Assembly: GCF_003385495.1 (NCBI RefSeq) | Contig: NZ_QNUH01000003.1 | Location: 124,001-188,000 of the forward strand | DNA from: Chryseobacterium elymi | GTDB lineage: Bacteria; Bacteroidota; Bacteroidia; Flavobacteriales; Weeksellaceae | DNA length: 64,000 nucleotides | Reading direction: 5' to 3' | Part shown: piece after piece, positions 1 through 8,515 of the stretch | How the letters are laid out: the number at the start of each line of letters is the position of its first letter | Numbering within the stretch: the first letter of the stretch is position 1 | The notes under the pieces: generated by a model | What the model was told of the DNA's origin: nothing | Database searches by the model: none | What the model saw: the letters and a program-made list of their open reading frames with translations, nothing else | Translations under genes and position numbers: made by a program

Positions 1-18
1 TAATTTCTTTATTTTGGA

Positions 19-2439
19 TTAAAAAGTGTAATTAACATTGAGCTGAAAAGTTGTTCCATTAAATCCAAACTGGTTTACCTCCCAGGGATATCTGAACCTT
101 CCTCCAAGATCTGTTACTACATCTCCTTTGCTCTCTATGACATCCGGATAAATATTAAATAAATTATTTACGACTCCGGAAACTTTAAGGTCTTTCGTAA
201 TTTTATAGGTTAAAACTACGTCTGTAACTACCTTACCGGAAAACGTCTGATCTTTGGCAGGATCAGTGGCGTGCTGCCATGCAACAGAACCAAAGTAAGT
301 ATTATTAAGGTTAAAATTAAACTTTGTAATGTCATACGAAAGACTAACAATCGTTTTTGTTTTTGGCCTTGCAGAGGTAATTCTGGATTGTTCCTTTCTA
401 TCAAAAAAGTTTTCTGAATAACCATTTTGCGCCAAAATAGGCGGAACGGCAATATTATCTACTATTTTGGTTTCGTTATAATTGAAAGCAACAATAACGC
501 CCAATCTTCCTTTGCCAATAGCGGAAGTATAATAATTAGCGACGAAATCTACTCCCTCAGTAACTGTATTTACAGCATTGGTGAAAAACTTCAGGGAAGT
601 TATTTTATTATTATCTAATATTACTTCCACAGGGTTTGTTATATCCGGACTCCCCGGAGCACCGGTTTTGTAACCAATATCTCCTGAGAAAAGTACCCGG
701 TCTTTAATTCTTATTCTATAATAATCTGCTGTAATCGTCAAGTTTTTAAAAGGTTTTATGGCAAATCCCCCAGTAATGTTAAAGGCTTTTTCAGCATTTA
801 ATTTTTGTACCCCAAGATCAGATCTTACAATTTGAGAGTCATTGTTAAAAGTACCCTGATTAGCCACAGTATTCCCTGTAATTTTTGTTTGAACATTGGA
901 ATAATATATCTGGTGTAATGAAGGTGCACGGAATCCTGTAGAAACAGATCCACGGAAAACTAATTTATCATCTAACACCTTATATCTTGCATTTCCTTTC
1001 CAGGAAACATTATTTCCAAAATCACTGAAATTTTCATATCTCACAGTTCCTCCAAGTAACAGGTTTTTCGTAACATCCCATTCAGCATTCATATAAGCTC
1101 CAATATTCTGACGATTTTTATTGACTTCATTTTGAGACTGCAGTCCTGGAAATGATTCTGCACCACTTCCTATATAAGATGCCTCTTCTCCTGCCTTCGC
1201 CTGATAGTTTTCATTGCGTACTTCAACACCAGCTCCTAAAACAAATGCACCAAAATTTCGGCTGATATCTATGTTTCCTATAATATTACTGAACTGATGC
1301 CCACCTGCCTTAAAGCTGGTTGGTGAATTTGCACCCAAAGACGTATTAATGGTATTTCCTACAACATAATCTACCGCATTAGAGCCAAAGGTTGCGCTCC
1401 CATCAAAATTCCATTTTCCAAACATGCCTTTCCACCCGGAGGTTAAATTATAATCATAAACATCTGTTTTAAATTCCGGCTGAAATCCATTATAAGGTTG
1501 CCCTTTTGGAGTTAATAAACCAAAATCTGAAGTTACCCAATAGGGTGTTCTATACAAGCCAAAACTAGTTCCATTCCTGTAAGTTGTACCACCAAAAGCA
1601 TAAAACTTGCCTGTTTCACCTGTTGGCAATTCAAAATTGACAAACATATTGGCCACTTTTGTCTCCGGCTGCCCTATAATCATTCCTAAACCAGGATTAG
1701 CCTGCGTCCAGGCATTCTCCACACCAAAAAGTTCATCTTTTGTAACAGAACCTGCGCGGTTAGTTTTATTTTGGGATGAAAATCCTAAGGTAAGATTCAG
1801 GCTTCCGGTTTTTGCAACTCTGATTCCCGTATTAAAATCTGCTCCGATATTAAATCCGTCACCTTCTGAAGTAATACCTGAAAAAAGATTAACCGTGCTT
1901 TTTCCAACGCTGTTCTTAAGAATAATATTAATTACTCCTGCAATAGCATCGGAGCCATATTGTGCAGATGCACCATCTCTCAATACCTCTACGTTTTGTA
2001 AGGCTGCTGATGGAATACTTTTCAGATCTGTACCTACTTCACCTTTTCCCGGTGTATCATTTACATAAATTAGAGCACTTTGATTTTTTCTTTTATTATT
2101 GACTAAAACTAATGTTCTGGATGGACCCAGGCCTCTTAAATCCGCCGGATCAAAATGAGCGGTTGCATCAGAAACAGTCTGCTGTGATGAATTAAAAGAT
2201 GGTACAGCATATGTCAAGGCTTTATCAAAAGTAACCTGACCTGTAGATTTTAGTTGTGCTGCCGAAATATTATCAATAGGAATTGCTGATGTAATGATGG
2301 TTCTGGGCTTAGTTCTACCTGTAGTAACCACAACTTCATCTATACTATTTTCTTTTACACCTTCCTGAGCATATACCATAGTACCCGCTCCGCTTAATAC
2401 TAATGCACAGACTTTTTTATTAAATAATTTTCTTTTCAT
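19..2439 (-). CDS. TonB-dependent outer-membrane receptor
   Basis: The 806-residue product is a TonB-dependent receptor that would import a large or scarce substrate across the outer membrane using TonB/ExbBD energy. Residues 1-25 look like a signal peptide ending in VYAQ. A plug domain follows (about 35-190), with the typical segments LRDGASAQYGSDAIAGVINI near 153-172. The remainder is a beta-barrel ending in the terminal aromatic residue F, as outer-membrane barrels do. There is no N-terminal carboxypeptidase-like repeat and no SusD partner next door, so a siderophore, metal or vitamin substrate is as likely as a glycan. The substrate cannot be told from sequence alone. The gene is monocistronic as far as the window shows. 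Confidence 0.93.
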   Translation of the reverse strand: MKRKLFNKKVCALVLSGAGTMVYAQEGVKENSIDEVVVTTGRTKPRTIITSAIPIDNISAAQLKSTGQVTFDKALTYAVPSFNSSQQTVSDATAHFDPADLRGLGPSRTLVLVNNKRKNQSALIYVNDTPGKGEVGTDLKSIPSAALQNVEVLRDGASAQYGSDAIAGVINIILKNSVGKSTVNLFSGITSEGDGFNIGADFNTGIRVAKTGSLNLTLGFSSQNKTNRAGSVTKDELFGVENAWTQANPGLGMIIGQPETKVANMFVNFELPTGETGKFYAFGGTTYRNGTSFGLYRTPYWVTSDFGLLTPKGQPYNGFQPEFKTDVYDYNLTSGWKGMFGKWNFDGSATFGSNAVDYVVGNTINTSLGANSPTSFKAGGHQFSNIIGNIDISRNFGAFVLGAGVEVRNENYQAKAGEEASYIGSGAESFPGLQSQNEVNKNRQNIGAYMNAEWDVTKNLLLGGTVRYENFSDFGNNVSWKGNARYKVLDDKLVFRGSVSTGFRAPSLHQIYYSNVQTKITGNTVANQGTFNNDSQIVRSDLGVQKLNAEKAFNITGGFAIKPFKNLTITADYYRIRIKDRVLFSGDIGYKTGAPGSPDITNPVEVILDNNKITSLKFFTNAVNTVTEGVDFVANYYTSAIGKGRLGVIVAFNYNETKIVDNIAVPPILAQNGYSENFFDRKEQSRITSARPKTKTIVSLSYDITKFNFNLNNTYFGSVAWQHATDPAKDQTFSGKVVTDVVLTYKITKDLKVSGVVNNLFNIYPDVIESKGDVVTDLGGRFRYPWEVNQFGFNGTTFQLNVNYTF

Positions 2440-2775
2440 ATATTGTTAATAATTTAATAAAACTAGTAAAAATATAAATATTAAACAAGAAAAATGAAAA
2501 TATAATAAAAATCCTTTTCCCAACTTATGCAATACATATTATTTTATAAAAAAATAAGACTTGATTTACAAAACATTAAGTGGCTTATTAATCATCTGAA
2601 AAAGAAAAATAGTAATAACTTTCTATTCTGTCTGAAAAAGTGATTAGTAGACATTAGAAATAAAAATGATTTCATTCCTTCTAATACATAGGTTTCAACA
2701 GGTTGAGATTGCTTCGCAAATGGCGCGCAATGACTATGTACAAAAAATGACCGGAAAAATCCGGTCACTCACAAA
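2440..2775. other. Intergenic region with a degenerate palindromic repeat
   Basis: This 336-bp AT-rich gap holds the upstream region of the TonB receptor, a terminator for the lipoprotein gene, and at 2705-2733 an imperfect inverted repeat (arms ATTGCTTCGC and GCGCGCAAT). That short GC-rich palindrome stands out from its AT-rich surroundings and looks like a fragment of a dispersed intergenic repeat. No open reading frame of note is present. Confidence 0.5.
2741..2767 (-). terminator. Rho-independent terminator of the lipoprotein gene
   Basis: Perfect 7-bp stem TGACCGG/CCGGTCA with a 6-nt loop at 2748-2767, followed on the minus strand by a run of six T. It lies 9 bp past the stop of the lipoprotein gene. 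Confidence 0.85.
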
Positions 2776-3360
2776 TTATTTATTTACCTCTACATATTGT
2801 ATGACGGTCTGGTTTTTAGGGTTATAGATTATTGTACTGTTGTAGGGCAACCTTTTCAGCTTATAATATTCTATATTCTTATCACTTTTAATATCTTCTA
2901 AGAAACTGGTGTCAAAAGTATTCTCGGGAAGAAATTTTGAGACAAAACTTATTTTGTCAATAATGCTTTGACCGTCTATTTTACGGGCTGTTTCATCTGA
3001 CTTGTTTTCGTCGGAAGAAGGCTGCTTTTCCAGAAAAGGAAGCAGTATTGCGATATCCGATTTATATTTGAAAATATAGCCTTCGGAACCATTAGGAAAT
3101 TTAAATTTCTTTCCGGTATCTTCGGAAACTACAGGTTTTCCACCATCAGGAAATACCTGGCTGAATTTTACATCCTGGGAATTCGTTAAGGAATTAATTG
3201 ATTCGCTTACCGTTTTCTTCACCGTTTCTTCAACTGCCTGCTGAGCTTTCTGCTGTACAGTTTCGGTTGTTTTCTGAACGGTCTGATCAATTTTTTCTTC
3301 GATTTTATTACATGATATTAATAAAAGAGCAGAAATAACAGGCAAAATATACTTCTTCAT
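2776..3360 (-). CDS. Putative lipoprotein, unknown function
   Basis: A 194-residue protein with a lipoprotein signal: MKKYILPVISALLLISC puts the lipidated cysteine at residue 17. Residues about 20-60 are a charged, Q/T/E/K-rich stretch with heptad-like spacing, likely a helix or coiled coil acting as a tether. The C-terminal two thirds alternates hydrophobic and polar residues as in a compact beta/alpha domain. It should sit in the outer or inner membrane facing the periplasm or surface. I recognise no family. It stands alone, with its own terminator. Confidence 0.8.
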   Translation of the reverse strand: MKKYILPVISALLLISCNKIEEKIDQTVQKTTETVQQKAQQAVEETVKKTVSESINSLTNSQDVKFSQVFPDGGKPVVSEDTGKKFKFPNGSEGYIFKYKSDIAILLPFLEKQPSSDENKSDETARKIDGQSIIDKISFVSKFLPENTFDTSFLEDIKSDKNIEYYKLKRLPYNSTIIYNPKNQTVIQYVEVNK

Positions 3361-3506
3361 TGTAAATTCTAATAGGGATCAATTACTTTTTTACCCATAC
3401 ACTTTCTCTCTAACGGAAAAACAGGTATAGATATTTCAGTAAAGAAATAAAATATTTTTTTTAATATCAAAAATCCTACTGACAAACTGTTGTCATAACC
3501 CTGTTA

Positions 3507-3514
3507 TATCTTTG
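3507..3514 (+). promoter_or_regulatory. Bacteroidota -7 promoter element for the DinB-like gene
   Basis: TATCTTTG matches the Bacteroidota sigma-factor -7 consensus TAnnTTTG, 30 bp before the start codon. A TTG lies only 14 bp upstream, so the -33 element is not convincing. Confidence 0.6.
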
Positions 3515-3544
3515 TATCAACAATAACAAATAAACAATACAATT

Positions 3545-4036
3545 ATGACAACTACAGCAACAGCCACAAAACAATTCATGACATCTGATCAATTATTAGA
3601 GCACTGGCAAGGACACAGAAACCTGACAAGAAGAGTAATAGACGCTTTTCCTGAGAAAGAATTATTTGAATTTTCTGTAGGAGGCATGAGACCTTTCGCA
3701 AAGCTGGCGGTAGAACTGATCAGCATCGGAGGACCTGCTCTAAAAGGAATCGTGGACAAAAACATGGAGGCATACAATGAGGAAGGATTCAACCCAAAAA
3801 CCAAAGAAGAACTTCTGAAAAAATGGGATGAAGAAACAGAAGTAATCAACCATTATTTCAGCCGGATTACTGAAGAGCGTTTTCAGGAAACCTTCAATTT
3901 ATTCGGACAGTATGAATTCCCGGTATATCAGAATATTCTTTATTTCGTAGATAATGAAATTCATCACCGCGGACAGGGTTATACCTATCTGAGAGCATTA
4001 GGAATTGAGCCTCCTTTTTTTTGGGAGAGATTCTAG
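3545..4036 (+). CDS. DinB-like damage-inducible family protein
   Basis: The 163-residue product fits the DinB/YfiT four-helix-bundle superfamily, whose members bind a metal through three histidines and often act as thiol-dependent transferases. Visible candidates are the HWQGHR segment near residue 20 and the C-terminal NEIHHRGQGYTYLR segment near residues 138-152, the usual site of the last histidine ligands. Length is normal for the family. The gene begins with a run of threonines and alanines and stands alone between a -7 promoter element and a bidirectional terminator. The substrate is unknown. Confidence 0.85.
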   Translation: MTTTATATKQFMTSDQLLEHWQGHRNLTRRVIDAFPEKELFEFSVGGMRPFAKLAVELISIGGPALKGIVDKNMEAYNEEGFNPKTKEELLKKWDEETEVINHYFSRITEERFQETFNLFGQYEFPVYQNILYFVDNEIHHRGQGYTYLRALGIEPPFFWERF

Positions 4037-4217
4037 GATCATTAATGCCTTTGTTTAAACTGAAAATGATGATTCAACTCAGACAAAAAGAGGAAACGGC
4101 AGAATCATAGAACAAATCATTCAAATTATCCATCCATTAATTATAGACACCGCAGATTTATTGTTTTTGATTTGTCATTCAGTTAAGCAAAACTCTTATT
4201 CAATTATATAAATTTCT

Positions 4218-4258
4218 AAAACTCGGGCTTCACGAATGTGAAGCCCGAGTTTATGTTT
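4218..4258. terminator. Bidirectional terminator between dinB-like and WYL regulator genes
   Basis: A 15-bp near-perfect stem (AAACTCGGGCTTCAC with its complement, loop GAAT) at 4218-4252. T-rich tracts flank it on both strands, so it can serve the two convergent genes. It abuts the stop of the regulator gene. Confidence 0.85.
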
Positions 4259-4259
4259 T

Positions 4260-5213
4260 TTATTCCATTCTTTTTGAAATATTTTCCGCCAAGTTTCTGA
4301 GTTTTATTTTTAATGATTCCGGCTCTAAAATAGTTGCATAATCTGCAAAAGTGATCAGCCACCTCGGAAAACCTTCATCTATCCATTCTGTATCAAAGAT
4401 CATTTCCATTCCATTTTCCGTTTCTGTTTCTTCAATAAATCCGTAATATCTTCTGGAATTTACAATATGTCCTATTATTTTTTTCTCAACTAAAAGCCTG
4501 ACTCTGGTTTTCTCTCCGCTTGAATACTTTCTGTAATCATTGATCTGTCCGTATTCCTGGGAAAAAGGGTTCTGGGTTTTGAAAATCTGCTGGATCCTGT
4601 CGACACGAAACTGCCTGAAATCTTTTCTCATGGTACAGAACGCCATAATATACCAGTAATTGAATTCAAAGAAAATACCGACAGCTTCAATGGTTCTGTT
4701 CGTCACCCGGGAATCAACTGTTTTATATTCAATGATCAGCTGTGTTTTATCTGCAATACTTTCCAGAATAGTGGGTATCACATTTTTGATCGTATCACTT
4801 GTCTGTGGATGATGATTATAAACATCGATCTGTTTTTCAATATTCAGGATCAGGTTTTTATCTGAATTCCGAAGCACAGAGCGGACTTTCTCCATGGCCA
4901 TCTGGTAATGGCTTCCAAGGCTTTGGTGAGAAAATTTCTGCATCAGCTTTTCCGCAGTGATGAAGCTCAACACCTCCTCTTTTGTAAACATAATAGGTGG
5001 TAGCTTATAGCCATCCATCAGGGAATAGCCGTTTCCAGCTTCACCTATAATGGGAATTCCGGCATTTTCCAGCGTTTTCACATCCCGGTAGATGGTTCGG
5101 ATGCTTACATCAAATTTTGCAGCAAGGTCCTGTGCTCTTACGGTCGGTTTTGACTGTAATTGTGTGAGAATAGCCGTTACTCTGTCGAGTTTTTTAAGAT
5201 AGTGATCGTTCAT
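4260..5213 (-). CDS. YafY-type WYL-domain transcriptional regulator
   Basis: A 317-residue DNA-binding regulator. Residues about 8-62 form an HTH_11 winged helix (KFDVSIRTIYRDVKTLENAG is the recognition region), residues about 140-225 form a WYL ligand-sensing domain, and the tail matches the WCX extension. Proteins of this architecture sense nucleotides or small ligands and control nearby or stress genes. The gene is divergent from the Crp-like regulator 100 bp away, so the two could share control, but no operator is evident. A TAGATTTG -7 element sits 10 bp before its start codon. Confidence 0.92.
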   Translation of the reverse strand: MNDHYLKKLDRVTAILTQLQSKPTVRAQDLAAKFDVSIRTIYRDVKTLENAGIPIIGEAGNGYSLMDGYKLPPIMFTKEEVLSFITAEKLMQKFSHQSLGSHYQMAMEKVRSVLRNSDKNLILNIEKQIDVYNHHPQTSDTIKNVIPTILESIADKTQLIIEYKTVDSRVTNRTIEAVGIFFEFNYWYIMAFCTMRKDFRQFRVDRIQQIFKTQNPFSQEYGQINDYRKYSSGEKTRVRLLVEKKIIGHIVNSRRYYGFIEETETENGMEMIFDTEWIDEGFPRWLITFADYATILEPESLKIKLRNLAENISKRME

Positions 5214-5223
5214 ATTGTTATGG

Positions 5224-5231
5224 CAAATCTA
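5224..5231 (-). promoter_or_regulatory. -7 promoter element for the WYL regulator
   Basis: On the minus strand TAGATTTG matches TAnnTTTG, leaving only 10 nt to the ATG. The transcript leader would be very short, about 7 nt. No convincing -33 element. Confidence 0.5.
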
Positions 5232-5312
5232 TCAATCTTTTTTGGTGTACAGAATATAAATTTAGGTGCTTTTTTATTATATTTAATTTCTTTATAAACA
5301 ATATTGTTGAAT

Positions 5313-5882
5313 ATGAATTCTCCCCGCTTCACTCAAACCATTGAAAGTATTATAAAACCGGAACAATCTGTAATGGAAGCTCTGACATCAAATTTAGAAG
5401 CAAAAACTTACAGAAAAGGAGACTTTCTTTTAAAAGGAGATGAAACCTGCAGGTATTTTTATTTCCTTGAAAAAGGTCTGGTAAAGCTGTTTTTTGATAA
5501 CGGAGATAAAGATTTTATTATGACTTTTTTTGCAGAAAATTCTTTTTTCACAGAACTGAATGGTTTTCTGACGGGTAATGCTTCAAAATATATGATGGTC
5601 GCACTGGAGCCATGTGAAGTGTTGCGTATACACAAAAATGTTATTGAGGAACTATGTAAGAAATACCATACAGCGGAAACACTTTTCAGTAAACTGTATT
5701 CAAAAGCTCCGATCAATATGATGGGACGGATCAGCGAAATGCTTGAGGACGACGGTAAAAAACGATACAACAATTTTCTGAAGCAAAGACCTGATCTTAT
5801 CCAGCGAATCAGTCTTGGGGACATGGCAGATTATATCGGGATCACCCAGGTTTCTTTAAGCAGGATCAGAGCACAGAAATAG
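5313..5882 (+). CDS. Crp/Fnr-family transcriptional regulator
   Basis: I start this at the ATG at 5313 (189 residues) rather than the in-frame TTG 9 bp upstream. Residues about 15-115 form a cyclic-nucleotide-binding-like beta roll (KGDFLLKGDE and FLEKGLVKLFF). The C-terminal helix-turn-helix includes DMADYIGITQVSLSRIR. There are no clustered cysteines, so it is not an oxygen-sensing FNR with an Fe-S cluster, and the strict cAMP-pocket residues are not obvious. Such regulators in Chryseobacterium commonly sit beside small oxidoreductase-type genes. Here the next gene, 77 bp downstream, is an AhpD-like protein whose promoter carries a palindrome. Confidence 0.9.
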   Translation: MNSPRFTQTIESIIKPEQSVMEALTSNLEAKTYRKGDFLLKGDETCRYFYFLEKGLVKLFFDNGDKDFIMTFFAENSFFTELNGFLTGNASKYMMVALEPCEVLRIHKNVIEELCKKYHTAETLFSKLYSKAPINMMGRISEMLEDDGKKRYNNFLKQRPDLIQRISLGDMADYIGITQVSLSRIRAQK

Positions 5883-5906
5883 TTTTTTATCAAATGTTAA
5901 AAAATT

Positions 5907-5930
5907 CCGGAAAATTCCGGTCTACATTTG
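5907..5930 (+). promoter_or_regulatory. -7 element and palindrome upstream of the AhpD-like gene
   Basis: TACATTTG at 5923-5930 matches TAnnTTTG. Just 3 bp upstream, 5907-5920 is an inverted repeat CCGGAA-AA-TTCCGG, which would lie between the -33 and -7 positions. This is a good place for a repressor. The adjacent Crp-like regulator is one candidate for binding it, but that is inference. Confidence 0.55.
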
Positions 5931-5959
5931 TGTCATAATTAATCAAAAAACAAATTATT

Positions 5960-6424
5960 ATGTCACAAAGAATCAATGCATTTGCAATGGGAAACAAAGC
6001 TGTGAACGCTCTTCACAATATGGGCTTTCAGGTACAGCATTCATCACTGGACAGTTCATTTCTGGAACTTCTGTATTTCCGTGTTTCACAAATGAACGGA
6101 TGTGCTTTCTGTCTGGATATGCACTCTAAGGAATTAAGAGCCAAAGGCGAAACTGAGCAACGAATATTTCTGGTAAGCGCATGGAGAGAATGCTCTTTTT
6201 ACACAGACAGAGAAAAAGCCGGATTGCTTTGGGCTGAAAGCTTAACCTCTTTAAATGGTAAAGAAATCCCTGACGAAATCTATTCAGAAGTCAGCAGATA
6301 TTTTTCTGAAACTGAAATGCTGGATCTTACCATGGCTGTGATTGCGATCAACAGTTACAATAGAATCAATATTGCTTTTGGAGCGGATGTGGGTACTTAT
6401 CAGGTTGCTGAAAAAGCACAGTAA
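5960..6424 (+). CDS. Carboxymuconolactone decarboxylase / AhpD-like protein
   Basis: The 154-residue protein belongs to the AhpD-like superfamily. The conserved redox motif is present as C48-A-F-C51 with H55 four residues later, which in AhpD relays electrons to peroxiredoxin. The surrounding QMNGCAFCLDMHSKELR is characteristic. A role in peroxide or thiol stress is likelier than true gamma-carboxymuconolactone decarboxylation, as no aromatic-degradation genes are near. It follows the Crp-like gene on the same strand but has its own promoter element, so it may be its regulatory target. Confidence 0.9.
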   Translation: MSQRINAFAMGNKAVNALHNMGFQVQHSSLDSSFLELLYFRVSQMNGCAFCLDMHSKELRAKGETEQRIFLVSAWRECSFYTDREKAGLLWAESLTSLNGKEIPDEIYSEVSRYFSETEMLDLTMAVIAINSYNRINIAFGADVGTYQVAEKAQ

Positions 6425-6441
6425 ATTGATTGTATTTTTTT

Positions 6442-6500
6442 ACGCAAAGTTTTTATGGTGAAAACTTTAAAATATGGAGTCTTACCATAAAACTTTGCGT
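6442..6500. repeat. Long imperfect inverted repeat, possibly a dispersed element
   Basis: Arms ACGCAAAGTTTTTATGGT (6442-6459) and its near-exact complement (6484-6500) flank a 24-nt spacer. The arms differ by one T. It lacks the T-run of a simple terminator but may still end transcription of the AhpD-like gene. The ACGCAAAG ends look like a reusable intergenic repeat. Confidence 0.6.
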
Positions 6501-6562
6501 TTAATCTCTGTTTAAAACCCTCAAAAGTTTACTATAGAAAAAAATATATTCTCTCGCTGATT

Positions 6563-6611
6563 GAGCAGATTTGGCAGATTCATTATTAATTAAAATCTGT
6601 ATAGTCTGCTC
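6563..6611. repeat. Degenerate inverted repeat
   Basis: GAGCAGATTTGGCAGATT (6563-6580) is matched by the complement of 6593-6611, with five mismatched central bases in the arm. It lies directly after the previous inverted repeat and just before the stop of the exporter gene. It may be a second worn intergenic repeat. Confidence 0.45.
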
Positions 6612-6618
6612 TCTACTA

Positions 6619-8427
6619 TCAGTTATCTTTAAAAGAATTTACCAGCTTATCCAGATTCAAGCTTCTGGCTGATGCATCAAAAATTTCGCGGTATGTACCA
6701 TTCATTTGAACTAATTCATCATGAGTTCCGCTCTCCACTACTCTTCCTTTTTTCATCACATAAATAGTGTCAGAATCCAGAATCTGCGACAGTGAATGAG
6801 AGATAATAACCACGGTACGGCCTTCTTTGATGGCATCCAATGAATTTTTGATCTGTTCGGTAGCAATGGCATCCAGACTGGCAGTTGGTTCATCCAGGAA
6901 AATGATGGGAGGATCTTTCAGGAATAACCTTGCAATAGCAATTCTTTGCTGCTGACCACCTGAAAGCTGGGTAGCATCATGCTGATAACCATCCGGAAGA
7001 TCCAGAATCTGATCATGAAGATAAGCTTTTTTTGACGCTTCCTGAATTTCCTCGAAACTGGCATTCATATCACCATACCGGATATTGTCTTCAATGCTTC
7101 CCTGAAAAATATGGTTTTTCTGTAATACCAGACCAAGATCACCTCTCAGAAAGGTATTATCATAATTATTTAAATTGAATCCATCCAGTAATATCTCTCC
7201 GGAATCCGGAAGGTAAAATTTACAGAGAAGATTGATTACCGTTGATTTTCCGGCTCCACTCAACCCTACTAATGCAGTAGTTTTTCCGTTCTCTATTTTC
7301 ATGGACACATCGTGCAGGGCTTTTGTTCCGTTCGGATAGCTGAAATCTACATTTCTTAATTCAAAATTACCTTTGATTTCTTTTTCTACAAAAGTTCCGT
7401 TCGGTTCTTTTTCATCTTCTGCATTAAGGATCTCGAAATAGCCTTCAGCATAGATCATGGCATCATTCATATCGTCATAAATCCTGTGCAGCTGGCGTAT
7501 AGGTGCTGATATATTGTTGAAGAGCATGATATGAAGCATGATCGCCCCAATGGTCATTTGCTGGTCCAGCACCAGATAAACAGTCAGAAGAATAATTAAA
7601 ACCACACCGAACTGTTCGATGAATGTTTTTAAACCATCATAAATAAAGTTGGTTTTTCTGGTGAACATCTGGCTTTCCATCAGCTTCATCTGCAAATCAT
7701 ACTGCTTTTTACCTTCAAATTTTTCACGGACAAAACTTTTGATCACCATAATAGAATTAATCAGGTTCAAAAGTCCTGAAGTCTTTCTCTCCCTTTGGTT
7801 TCTAAGCTGGCGGCGCACCCCTCCAAGCTTTTTTGCCTGTAATGAACTTATATAGAAATAGATCGGAATAATGACTGTAGAAACCATTCCCACATATACA
7901 TTCTGCATATACATGATGATCAGGGCGATAATGGCATTGGAAAAAAGCGGCAGTATATCAATGAAAAAATTTTGTACCAGCCTTGTCAGGCTTTCTATTC
8001 CGCGATCTATCCTAATCTGTAATTTTCCGGATTCATGATTTTCATCGTTAAAATAAGCAACTCTATACGTTAAAATTTTATCAATCGCTGATTGTGCCAA
8101 CACCGAGCTGACATTGATTCTGATTTTCTCCCCATAAAATTTCTGTCCGAAATTGATAAAGATATTCAAAAGTTCCTTTCCCAATAAAATAATTGAAATG
8201 ATAATAAGAATATGAATCCCCTCTGACATCGGATGCGGAAGATGGGTAAGCTTGGTGACCTCATCTACTGTATATTTCAGAACAATAGGGTTAACCTGTG
8301 CTGCCAGAGCTCCGAGAAAAGTAAGAGACAGTGTTCCGTAAATCATTAATCGGTAAGGTCTGATAAAGGGGACAAGCTGTTTATAAATTCCGAACAAAGT
8401 AACTGTCCTGTTAAAAGGTTTGCCCAT
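6619..8427 (-). CDS. ABC exporter, fused membrane and ATPase domains
   Basis: A half-transporter of the MsbA/multidrug type. The ATG at 8427 gives 602 residues; the frame is open to a TTG at 8463 but the ATG is preferred. The first 300 residues carry about six membrane helices. The ATPase domain has Walker A GLSGAGKST, signature LSGGQQQRIAIAR, Walker B IIFLDEPTASLD and the H-loop histidine in VVIISHSLSQ. It should act as a homodimer in the inner membrane, exporting a lipid, peptide or drug. Nothing nearby fixes the substrate, and it is not beside lpxK or kdtA, so an MsbA assignment is not supported. Confidence 0.93.
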   Translation of the reverse strand: MGKPFNRTVTLFGIYKQLVPFIRPYRLMIYGTLSLTFLGALAAQVNPIVLKYTVDEVTKLTHLPHPMSEGIHILIIISIILLGKELLNIFINFGQKFYGEKIRINVSSVLAQSAIDKILTYRVAYFNDENHESGKLQIRIDRGIESLTRLVQNFFIDILPLFSNAIIALIIMYMQNVYVGMVSTVIIPIYFYISSLQAKKLGGVRRQLRNQRERKTSGLLNLINSIMVIKSFVREKFEGKKQYDLQMKLMESQMFTRKTNFIYDGLKTFIEQFGVVLIILLTVYLVLDQQMTIGAIMLHIMLFNNISAPIRQLHRIYDDMNDAMIYAEGYFEILNAEDEKEPNGTFVEKEIKGNFELRNVDFSYPNGTKALHDVSMKIENGKTTALVGLSGAGKSTVINLLCKFYLPDSGEILLDGFNLNNYDNTFLRGDLGLVLQKNHIFQGSIEDNIRYGDMNASFEEIQEASKKAYLHDQILDLPDGYQHDATQLSGGQQQRIAIARLFLKDPPIIFLDEPTASLDAIATEQIKNSLDAIKEGRTVVIISHSLSQILDSDTIYVMKKGRVVESGTHDELVQMNGTYREIFDASARSLNLDKLVNSFKDN

Positions 8428-8515
8428 TAGCTGCTGAATTGTAAGGTGGTAAATAACGAACAAAAGGCCGTCTCATTGTTGAGGCAGCTTCTTTTGTATC
8501 AAAAATAAAAGTTCT

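Noticed and set aside
1607..2068. A 153-codon plus-strand frame
   Set aside because: It is antisense to the TonB receptor, with no signal or family resemblance.
5304..5312. TTG start for the Crp-like gene
   Set aside because: An ATG three codons downstream is better placed, and TTG starts are rare in this window.
6619..8427. MsbA lipid A flippase
   Set aside because: Architecture fits, but no lpxK, kdtA or other lipid A gene adjoins it, and the substrate cannot be known from motifs alone.
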